Shown: in pieces, positions 1 to 7,500 of the stretch
How the letters are laid out: every line of letters starts with the position of its first letter
Position numbering within the stretch: position 1 is the stretch's first letter
Assembly: GCA_002428735.1 (NCBI GenBank)
Contig: DIXO01000060.1
Coordinates: 1 to 34,591, forward strand
Origin: Syntrophaceae bacterium UBA6078
GTDB lineage: Bacteria > Desulfobacterota > Syntrophia > Syntrophales > UBA2210
Length of the DNA: 34,591 nucleotides
Direction: 5' to 3'
Notes under the pieces: model-generated
What the model saw: the letters and a program-made list of their open reading frames with translations, nothing else
Told to the model about the DNA's origin: nothing
The model's database searches: none
Program-made: the position numbers and the translations under genes

Positions 1-13
1 AACCACCTCCTTA
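1..13 (-). promoter_or_regulatory. Shine-Dalgarno-like site of a leftward gene beyond the window edge
   Basis: Read on the minus strand this is TAAGGAGGTGGTT, an almost ideal ribosome binding site pointing left. The start codon would lie just outside the window. Together with the rightward promoter at about 96-123 it suggests a divergent gene pair. The same bases on the plus strand resemble the 3' end of 16S rRNA, but one conserved base differs and no tRNA or spacer follows, so the binding-site reading is preferred. Confidence 0.3.
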
Positions 14-95
14 CAGCGGCTATTGTAAACCGGACAGATTGCGTGCTACAAACCCCGACATATTACGTGCTCCTGACACCTTCCACTGAAATTCC

Positions 96-123
96 TTGAC
101 AATTACCATAGGCAGAGTATTAT
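96..123 (+). promoter_or_regulatory. sigma70-like promoter
   Basis: A perfect -35 box TTGACA (96-101) is followed, after a 16-base spacer, by TATTAT (118-123), one base from the consensus -10. Transcription would start near 130 and run into the small membrane-protein gene at 306. A direct repeat CGTTACA at 129-135 and 139-145, with a 10-base period, overlaps the expected start site. It could be an operator for an OmpR-family type regulator. The rest of 1-305 shows no coding sequence. Confidence 0.55.
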
Positions 124-305
124 CCTATCGTTACATTACGTTACAATCTGATCCGTTTTTTCGACTCCCGGCAGGGGCAAACGGTGGGTGGATCGTATGA
201 GACCTCCGTTTCTCACACGGAAATGGGGGTATCTGTCTTGAGCAAAGAGAAGCCTTTGGACGGAATGTGTCCATAGTTCGGCCAGGAAACGGCCAGGAGG
301 AGGGT

Positions 306-833
306 ATGAAAATCCTGTATCGCTATTTTCTGATACTGGTTGCCTGTACGGCCATCTTATTGGGAGTACAGATACCCAACTTTGTGGATCAGTATGAGAA
401 GAGACTCGATGCCCATTTCATCGAAGTAAAGGAAAACCTCCGCGGGTATCAGGAAATAGCCGACCGGCATTATGGTGGTTCGATACCGGCGCTGATAAAA
501 AAGCATGAGGAAAGCGAGGATAAGGCGACCAGGGAGGAGGCCAGGCCCATCAAACGGATGGTGGAACGCCATCAGAGATTCGAGGCGGATAAGCAATCCC
601 TGGAAACAGACCTGGCGCATAAGATCCTCTTCATCGGCATGCAGGGGGACAGGGAATTGATTCGCGAGACCTGTAAAAACTATTCGTTCACGATTCCCCT
701 GAACCGTGAGGCTGTGTTGTCGGGTGCGGTATCGGCGGCTGTCCTGCTGGTGTTGATCGAACTGGTGATGCTTGTCCTCTCACGCCTCTTACGCTCGGCT
801 CGGAGACGCTCCCACTCCAGGGTGCGACTGTGA
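306..833 (+). CDS. DUF2937-type small membrane protein
   Basis: A 175-residue protein of unknown function. An N-terminal hydrophobic helix (about residues 5-22) is followed by a charged, probably periplasmic coiled region (about 25-135) and a second membrane helix (about 142-165), ending in a basic Arg/Ser tail. The phrase PNFVDQYEKRLDAHFIE after the first helix matches what I remember of the DUF2937 family, proteins of about 170 residues with the same two-helix layout. The ATG at 306 is chosen because GGAGGAGGG lies directly upstream (296-304) and because it puts the signal-anchor helix at the extreme N terminus. An in-frame start at 267 has no such site. The next gene is mscL, so an envelope role is plausible but unproven. 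Confidence 0.7.
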   Translation: MKILYRYFLILVACTAILLGVQIPNFVDQYEKRLDAHFIEVKENLRGYQEIADRHYGGSIPALIKKHEESEDKATREEARPIKRMVERHQRFEADKQSLETDLAHKILFIGMQGDRELIRETCKNYSFTIPLNREAVLSGAVSAAVLLVLIELVMLVLSRLLRSARRRSHSRVRL

Positions 834-932
834 ATACAGTTGTCAGGTAGTAAGGAGTAAGACCTTCATCCCGCGACAGCGCTCCCGTCGCGATAACCCG
901 AAGATCATCCGTGAGGAAAGGAGCGGGTTTGC

Positions 933-1031
933 ATGAAAAAGAATGTGGGGGAGCGTTGGCCGTGGCATCAGATATTGGCCGGGCTATTGCTGCAGCGGGA
1001 GTTTGGAAAAGAGGACCGGTGTCTTGAGTGA
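933..1031 (+). CDS. possible small ORF (32 aa) upstream of mscL
   Basis: An ATG at 933 follows AAGGAG (918-923) at a good distance and opens a 32-codon frame with the hydrophobic stretch ILAGLLL and a charged end, stopping at 1031. It sits in the 240-base interval between the DUF2937 gene and mscL, where nothing else is visible. I do not recognise it. A leader peptide or a chance frame are equally possible. Confidence 0.22.
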   Translation: MKKNVGERWPWHQILAGLLLQREFGKEDRCLE

Positions 1032-1073
1032 TCATTGCTTTGCATACTAAAATAATATGAAGGAGGTACTGAT

Positions 1074-1475
1074 ATGGGAATACTGAAGGAGTTCAAGACA
1101 TTTGCAATGAGGGGCAATGTGGTAGACATGGCTGTGGGTATCATTATCGGTGCCGCATTCGGTAAAATCGTATCATCGTTGGTTGCCGATGTTATCATGC
1201 CGCCCATTGGAGTCGTGCTCGGCGGCGTTGATTTCTCGAATCTGGCCATCACCATCAAAGGCGCCGTGGACGGTGCCGCCGCCGTCACCCTGAATTACGG
1301 CAAATTCATTCAGACGGTTGTGGACTTTGTTATTGTTGCCTTTTCAATATTTATGGTTATTAAAGCCATGAACGCATTCAAGAAGAAGGAAATCGAAGCC
1401 CCCTCTGAGCCCCCCCCTCCTCCGCGTGAGGAAGTTCTTCTTACGGAGATTCGGGATCTGTTGAAGCAGAAGTAA
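1074..1475 (+). CDS. mscL: large-conductance mechanosensitive channel MscL
   Basis: A 133-residue homopentameric inner-membrane channel that opens under extreme membrane tension to release solutes during hypo-osmotic shock. The N-terminal amphipathic segment and first transmembrane helix read KEFKTFAMRGNVVDMAVGI and continue with IIGAAFGKIVSSL, the typical family signature. The second helix (VVDFVIVAFSIFMVIKAMN) is at about residues 83-101. The cytoplasmic tail has a proline-rich PPPPP linker and the closing helix LLTEIRDLLKQK. Length is normal for the family. The start is supported by AAGGAGGTA a few bases upstream. A strong hairpin terminator follows at 1581, so it is probably the last gene of its transcript. 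Confidence 0.97.
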   Translation: MGILKEFKTFAMRGNVVDMAVGIIIGAAFGKIVSSLVADVIMPPIGVVLGGVDFSNLAITIKGAVDGAAAVTLNYGKFIQTVVDFVIVAFSIFMVIKAMNAFKKKEIEAPSEPPPPPREEVLLTEIRDLLKQK

Positions 1476-1580
1476 GGTGAGAAAAAGACCGGGATTTGTC
1501 CACAGCCGGTATCCTGTCATTATGTGTTTCACGGCGGGAGTTACGGATCACCCGGGAGATCGCCTGCCCTCGAAGGCCGG

Positions 1581-1625
1581 ACGCCGGCATCCACCTACGG
1601 GTACCGGCGCAGTGCCGGCGTTTTT
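1581..1625 (+). terminator. Rho-independent terminator after mscL
   Basis: The 9-base arms ACGCCGGCA (1581-1589) and TGCCGGCGT (1613-1621) pair perfectly around a 23-base loop and run into TTTTT (1621-1625). The loop itself contains a further GGTACCGGC segment that could extend pairing. Position and polarity fit termination of mscL transcription about 105 bases after its stop. Confidence 0.6.
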
Positions 1626-1655
1626 GCGATGACGCTTTGGGCATGTATTCCCCTT

Positions 1656-1671
1656 CGTGATCTTGATCACG
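1656..1671. promoter_or_regulatory. CRP/FNR-family-like operator
   Basis: The sequence CGTGATCTTGATCACG is a perfect inverted repeat of the form GTGA-N6-TCAC, the core spacing of CRP/FNR superfamily sites. It lies 56 bases before the ATG of the ABM-domain gene at 1727, between the mscL terminator and that gene, as expected for a promoter-proximal operator. No clear -10/-35 pair was assigned, so activation and repression cannot be told apart. Confidence 0.45.
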
Positions 1672-1726
1672 GGGAGCACGATATGGGGAATGCGAAGGAG
1701 AACCAATCATAATCGGGAGGGTTACT

Positions 1727-2032
1727 ATGATCACGGTACATGCGTCGATACGGGTGAAGGCGGGGAAGATCTCAGCTTTCCTGGAAATCTTTACGGACAA
1801 TATCTCCAACGTGAGGGGAGAAGAAGGGTGTGTCGAATATTTTCCGGCTGTGGATGTCGACGCCGGACTCCCTGGGCAGAGCTTCGATCCGAATATGGTC
1901 ACGGTCATCGAAAAATGGAAAAGTCTTGAAGATCTGCGAAGACATGCCGGAGCACCCCATATGCTGGCCTATCGGAAAAAGGTCAAGGATATGGTGGAAG
2001 ACGTCTCCCTGAGAGTTCTCCGAAATGTGTAG
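1727..2032 (+). CDS. ABM-fold (antibiotic biosynthesis monooxygenase-like) protein
   Basis: A 101-residue soluble protein with the layout of the ABM / YgiN-like ferredoxin-fold family: a first strand ITVHASIRVKAGK, a helix, the GCVEYFPAVDVD strand, then VTVIEKWKSLEDLRRH and APHMLAYRKKV. The E-K-W and H-(x)n-H pattern toward the end is typical. Members act as small cofactor-free quinol or quinone monooxygenases or as stress proteins; the substrate cannot be told from sequence. The start is supported by GGGAGGG six bases upstream. A CRP/FNR-like site lies upstream, hinting at control by redox or carbon status. The M20 peptidase gene follows 86 bases later. Confidence 0.8.
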   Translation: MITVHASIRVKAGKISAFLEIFTDNISNVRGEEGCVEYFPAVDVDAGLPGQSFDPNMVTVIEKWKSLEDLRRHAGAPHMLAYRKKVKDMVEDVSLRVLRNV

Positions 2033-2118
2033 CGGAAAAGGCGAAGGGCTCAGTGTCGTATCGATCGCGTCGCCTGAAGGGCTGCATGTCTCCTGTTGAT
2101 GAGCGAAGGGCATAGCAG

Positions 2119-3450
2119 ATGGAAACATTGAAAGACGGAGCTCCTGTATATCAGCGTCCTGTGGAGCTGCTTCAGCGCCTGCTCCGGTTCGATACGACCA
2201 ATCCCCCCGGAAACGAAGGTCCCTGCATCGCTTTTATTCATGAACTGCTTGAGAACGCGGGGATTGAGACTGCCATCCGCGCCCGAACCCCGGATCGCCC
2301 GAACCTGGTGGCCCGGCTGCGTAGCCGGGGAAACGCCCCCCCGCTTCTTCTCTATGGCCACGTGGATGTGGTGACAACGGCGAATCAGGAGTGGCGGTAT
2401 CCTCCCTTTGAGGGAACTATCGCGGACGGATTTGTCTGGGGGCGCGGCGCCCTCGATATGAAGGGAGGCGTGGCGATGATGCTGGCCGCCTTTCTGCGCG
2501 CGAAGGCTGAGAATACGGCATTGCCGGGGGATGTGATCCTCGCCGTGGTGAGCGACGAGGAAACGACGGGTGACTTCGGCGCCCGTTTTCTGGTGGAGAA
2601 TCATCCGGACCTTTTCGAGGGGGTCAGGTACGCCATCGGCGAGTGCGGGGGATTTTCCTTTTACAGCGGCTCAAAACGATTTTACCCGATCATGTTTGCC
2701 GAGAAGCAGCGCTGTGCAGTACGGGTAACCGTCCGCGGCCAGGGAGGGCACGGTTCGATGCCCGTCCGCGGCGGCGCCATGGCGCGGCTTTCGGAAGTCC
2801 TTCGCCGTCTGGACACCCGCCGTCTGCCCGTCCACGTGACGCCCACCGCCCGTGTCATGATCGACGCGATCTCCTCGACGCTCGGCGGGACGGCCGGTCT
2901 CGTCCTCGGTCAGCTGAAAAATCCCGCACTGACGAATGCCGTTCTCAGCATCCTCGGAGAGCGCGGGACCCTGTTCGATCCCCTGCTGCACAATACGGTC
3001 AGTCCGACCATCCTGCGCGGGAGCACAACGATCAACGTGATCCCCAGCGAGGTATCCGTCGATCTGGACGGGCGCCTGCTCCCCGGTTTCTCCCCCGATG
3101 ACCTGATCGCCGAGATCCGCGGGATCGTCGGCGATGAAGCCGAGCTCGAAGTCCTCAGTTATTCTCCCGGCCCGGCCGCGCCGGACATGGGCCTGTTCGG
3201 CACCCTCTCCGACATCCTGCGGGAGGCCGACCCGGAGGGTATTCCCATCCCGCTTCTTCTCTCGGCCACCACGGACGGACGCCATTTTTCACAGCTGGGG
3301 ATACAGACCTACGGTTTTCTCCCCGTCCAGTTGCCGGAAGGGTTGAACTTCATACGGACAATTCACGGGGCGGATGAACGAATCCCGGTGGAAGGTCTCG
3401 GTTTCGGAGCTGAGGCCATCCATACCCTTCTTCAGAGGTTTGGAGGGTAG
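2119..3450 (+). CDS. M20-family metallopeptidase / amidohydrolase (ArgE/DapE/CPG2 type)
   Basis: A 443-residue zinc-dependent hydrolase that cleaves an amide or peptide bond in a small substrate, cytoplasmic (no signal peptide). The family metal and catalytic residues are visible: His81 and Asp83 in YGHVDVV, metal-bridging Asp113 in GALDMKGG, the general-base/metal pair Glu147-Glu148 in SDEETTGDFG, and a late His416 in IHGADERIP. The dimerisation or lid insert (about residues 190-310) starts at RGQGGHGSMPVRG. The opening phrase LLQRLLRFDTTNPPGNE is typical of the ArgE/DapE-like acylases. The exact substrate (N-acyl amino acid, succinyl-diaminopimelate, dipeptide) is not decidable, and there is no arginine or lysine biosynthesis neighbour to help. 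Confidence 0.9.
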   Translation: METLKDGAPVYQRPVELLQRLLRFDTTNPPGNEGPCIAFIHELLENAGIETAIRARTPDRPNLVARLRSRGNAPPLLLYGHVDVVTTANQEWRYPPFEGTIADGFVWGRGALDMKGGVAMMLAAFLRAKAENTALPGDVILAVVSDEETTGDFGARFLVENHPDLFEGVRYAIGECGGFSFYSGSKRFYPIMFAEKQRCAVRVTVRGQGGHGSMPVRGGAMARLSEVLRRLDTRRLPVHVTPTARVMIDAISSTLGGTAGLVLGQLKNPALTNAVLSILGERGTLFDPLLHNTVSPTILRGSTTINVIPSEVSVDLDGRLLPGFSPDDLIAEIRGIVGDEAELEVLSYSPGPAAPDMGLFGTLSDILREADPEGIPIPLLLSATTDGRHFSQLGIQTYGFLPVQLPEGLNFIRTIHGADERIPVEGLGFGAEAIHTLLQRFGG

Positions 3451-3501
3451 AAGGATTGTCCCGGTAGTATTCGCAACAGGCTTTTTCTGAGGGAGGGCGC
3501 G

Positions 3502-4287
3502 ATGGACGCGACGATTTTTTACTATACAGGCACGGGGAACTCGCTGTGGGTGGCGCGCCTGATCGCCGAGGAGTTGGGGGGTGCCAGCCTGATCCCGGTG
3601 TCGAATCAAGGGGAAGGGGAGAGGATCATCGATACGAAAGTTGCCGGTGTGGTATTCCCCGTCCATATCTGGGGAGTTCCCGCCCCCGTTGTGCGGTTTG
3701 TTGAATCCCTCAAGTCCTCGCACCCGGTCTATTTCTTCGGAGTCGCGGTTCATGCCGGCCAGGTCTCAAATACCCTGGTCCAGCTCAAAAAGATTCTGTC
3801 CAGGCGGGGGGTTCCCCTCTCCTTGGGATTCGAAGTACGGATGCCGTCAAATTACATCCCTTGGGGAGGTCCCGGCCCGCAGGAAAAGCAGCGCGCACTC
3901 TTCGCCCACGCGCGGGATAAAGTCTCCCGCATTTCCGATATGATACGGCAGCGGGCCGTTCTGCCGGTCGAGAGGGGTCCGCTCTGGCAGAGAATCATAT
4001 TGACCGCCTTCTATCATCTGAGTTTTTCTCACGTGCCCGGCATGGATAAAAAGTTCCGGGCCGATGACCGGTGCAACGATTGCGGGATCTGCCTCAGGGT
4101 GTGCCCCGCGTCGAATATCACGCTGAGTGAGGGGAAACCCCTCTGGCACCATCGGTGCGAGCAGTGTTTCGCCTGCCTCCAGTGGTGCCCGGCGGAAGCG
4201 ATTCAGTACGGCACGCGGACTCTTCGATACGAGCGCTACCACCACCCCGAGATTGTCCTGCGGGATATCCTGAGATCGGATGAATGA
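3502..4287 (+). CDS. EFR1-type flavodoxin-ferredoxin fusion protein
   Basis: A 261-residue electron carrier. The N-terminal flavodoxin-like domain starts with the phosphate-binding loop in YYTGTGNSLWVARLIAEELG. The C terminus has two [4Fe-4S] ferredoxin motifs: Cys191, 194, 197, 201 (CNDCGICLRVCP) and Cys219, 222, 225, 229 (CEQCFACLQWCP). This matches the EFR1 ferredoxin family common in anaerobes. It presumably shuttles low-potential electrons, but its partners are unknown. The start has the ribosome site GAGGGAGGG directly upstream. It lies 51 bases after the peptidase gene and may share its transcript. It could in principle supply the ATP-dependent reductase encoded about 20 kb downstream, but nothing in the sequence shows that. 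Confidence 0.9.
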   Translation: MDATIFYYTGTGNSLWVARLIAEELGGASLIPVSNQGEGERIIDTKVAGVVFPVHIWGVPAPVVRFVESLKSSHPVYFFGVAVHAGQVSNTLVQLKKILSRRGVPLSLGFEVRMPSNYIPWGGPGPQEKQRALFAHARDKVSRISDMIRQRAVLPVERGPLWQRIILTAFYHLSFSHVPGMDKKFRADDRCNDCGICLRVCPASNITLSEGKPLWHHRCEQCFACLQWCPAEAIQYGTRTLRYERYHHPEIVLRDILRSDE

Positions 4288-4525
4288 ACGCCGGGAGATG
4301 CAGGCAGCTCTTCCCCGTCTGTGGGACCCTATGGTATGCGGGTTCCGGAACATCCATAATCCTTTGATACATTTCTTTCGGGCCCTTTGTTTCATCGATG
4401 CGGCGCGGTCTCTGTATCGGCGCTGCAGGGGCCGAGCGCTGGCCTTGAGCTGTTGTTCCGCTCATGAGGGAGGGATGCTGGCACGACGCCGCGGTATGTG
4501 ATAGGTGAATGACAGGCAACGGACC

Positions 4526-7500
4526 ATGAATCAATCACAGCAGATCATACAGGAACCGGCCCCTGGAGCCAGGGTCCTCATGTTTCGAGGTGATACCATC
4601 ACCTTCACTCTGACCCTTTCCGCCTCCGAAAAGGGGAGCGCGTGGCTTCGCACCACTATCGGACACGCTCGTGTGGCACGGAACGAAATAATCCGGGAGG
4701 TCGACCACGATGATCCTCCGCTGGGGAGGGACTGGTTCGATATTCCCATGAAACGGATCGATAACCGGCGCTTTCGCATCACCATTCCCCTGAACGAAGT
4801 GGGGCATTTCCAGGCGAAGTGCCTGTTCATGAGAAAAGGCGGGGCGATACCCCTCTGGCCGGACGGGCCGAATATGGTGATCAACGTTGAGCCCGCGGAC
4901 ACCTGTTGCTCCAACATCATCTATAACGCGTTCGTGCGGCAGTTTGGCCCGAACAAACAGGGAGGACGCGCCTCTGATCCTTCGGAGACGGGGTGCATTG
5001 AGGCACTCGCTGCGGCGGGTTATGCCGTGATCGCGCCATCGGGGACGTTCCGCGACCTGATCCGTGAGCTGGATTTCATCGTGGGGGAACTGGGATGCCG
5101 AATACTGCAACTGCTTCCCATCCATCCCACGCCGACCACTTACCCCCGTATGGGAGGGTTCGGAAGCCCCTACGCGTCGCTCAGCTTTACCGCGGTCGAT
5201 TCCGCGCTGGCTGAATTTGATCCCCGGGCGACCCCGCTCGAACAGTTCACGGAACTGGTTGACGCCGTTCATGAACGGAACGCGAAGATCATCATAGACA
5301 TTGCGATCAACCATACCGGATGGGCCGCCAGCCTTCACGGAACGCATCCCGAATGGCTGGTCCGGGCCAAGGATGGACGGATACAAGTCCCCGGCGCGTG
5401 GGGGGTGTTATGGGAGGACCTGACGGCCCTCGATTACACCCACCGAGGCCTGTGGCAGTATATGGCGAATGTTTTTCTTACCTGGTGCCGGCGGGGCGTG
5501 GACGGGTTCCGCTGCGACGCGGCATACATGATTCCCGTGCCTGCCTGGCGATATATCATTGCCGTGGTCCGCGATCAGTATCCCGATACGATCTTTTTGC
5601 TTGAAGGACTTGGCGGCAAGATATCGGTGACGCGGGACCTTTTGAACACGGCCAATTTCAACTGGGCCTATTCCGAATTATTCCAGAACTATGACCGAAG
5701 CCAGATCGAACACTACCTTCCGGAGGCCCTGGAGATTTCCCGGGGGGAGGGGACCATGATCCATTTTGCCGAAACCCATGACAATCAGCGCCTGGCGGCC
5801 CGCTCCGAGGGGTACGCAAGGATGCGCACCGCCCTGTGCGCCCTCTGTTCTCAGAATGGCGGTTTCGGGTTTGCCAACGGGGTCGAATGGTTCGCCGCGG
5901 AAAAAATCAATGTTCACGAATCCCCCTCTCTCAACTGGGGAGCTGCGTCCAACCAGGTCGGGCATATTCATCGGCTCAGCGCCATACTGAAGATCCATCA
6001 GGCATTTCACGACAAAACCGACCTGCGGCTGATGCAACAGGGTGACGGGAACCATGTTGTTCTCGCGCGCCATCATGTTCCTTCCGGCAAGAGGCTCCTT
6101 GTGGCGGCAAATCTCGATGACAAGCACGAAACCACAGCCTTCTGGGACCCGCGGCAGGCAGGCATGGACGGCTTCGTTTTCACGGACCTTCTGTCGGGTG
6201 AGGAGGTCACCGTCACCGAAACCGCCGGACTGCGGGCCTGCCGTCTCGAACCGGCGCAGGTGCTCTGCCTGACGCCGGACAGGGAGGATATGGACCGCAT
6301 CCGGAACGCCCCTCCTCTCGGTTTTGCGGCCCCGGAGCGCATAGAAAGGCAGCGTCTCCGCGCCAGGGCCCTCGATGTGTTCTGCTTTTATGGCGGGGTC
6401 CGGGATCTAGGTGATTTTGATCCCGATCAGTCCGCGATGCGCCTTGCCGAAGATCCGGTGGAATACTGCCGCAGCCTCAATCCCATGAGCCGGGAATCAC
6501 GGGTGATCAGGTGGCGCTGGCCCATTGACGCACGGCGCGAGGTCATGGTGCCGCCGGGGCACTTTCTGCTGGTCCGCGCCGAAATGCCCTTCCGGGCACG
6601 GATCATGGACGGGGAAAGAGTTTCCGCCCAGGAAGAGAGCCTTCCCTCTTCAGACGGCTCGTTCTTCGCCCTTTTTTCTCCCCTGTCCACCCCCCCAGCG
6701 CACCGTTCCTCTACGCTGCGGTTGTCCGTTTACGGGAGCGGACAGTGCGGGCATGTCGAAGCGCCTCTCCTGTTCCTTTCCCAAGCGGAAGACGCCGGGG
6801 TACAGAAAATGTTCGGAAGATCGGATCTTGCCAAGGGGCCGCTTCTCTTTCTGGGAACCAACGGACGCGGAAGCGCGCTTCGGGCCGCCGTCTCCTGGGG
6901 CGATCTCCCCAGCATGTACGACGCCCTCCTGTCCGCGAATCTCAACCCTTCCTATCCCGCCGATCGCCGAACCATGTTCACCCGGTGCCGTGCCTGGCTC
7001 GTATTCCAGGGGTTCTCACAGGAGATCTCAAACGACTGTTTCGATTCTTTCTCTTTTGACTTCGATTCGCACGGTCTCTGGCGATACCGCGTTCCCGCCG
7101 GCCAGGGAGCGCATGTGCTTCTGGATATCGACATCCGGATGATGCCCGGCGAGAATACGGTACGAATACTTTTCCATCGCAGGGCAGCAGACGGACAGGA
7201 AGGGATGCTGGCGGACCGGGAGGAAGTCCGGCTTATTCTCCGCCCCGATATTGAAGACCGGAACTTTCACGAACACACCAAGGCGTACACCGGCCCGGAG
7301 CATCAATGGCCGGGGGCTGTGGAGAAACATCCCCGGGGTTTTACCTTTGCTCCTCGCGGGGGACACAAACTCCATGTCCGCGTTTCGGAAGGGAGCTTTG
7401 TGTGGGAACCGGAGTGGCGCTACATGGTACACCACCCCAGGGAGGCGGAGCGGGGGCTCGATCCCGATTCCGATCTCTTCAGCCCCGGTTATTTGGTCGC

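Noticed and set aside
1..13. Plus-strand AACCACCTCCTTA resembling the 3' end of 16S rRNA
   Set aside because: The universally conserved bases should read GATCACCTCCTT; here one base differs, and no tRNA or 23S leader follows. A leftward ribosome binding site explains it better.
4364..4392. Possible promoter TTGATA-N17-TTGTTT before the debranching enzyme gene
   Set aside because: The -10 box is poor, and similar matches occur by chance in this 238-base spacer.
4280..4501. 73-residue frame between the EFR1 gene and the debranching enzyme gene
   Set aside because: It has no ribosome site, overlaps the EFR1 end by eight bases, and its Arg/Cys-rich composition looks like out-of-frame translation of GC-rich DNA.
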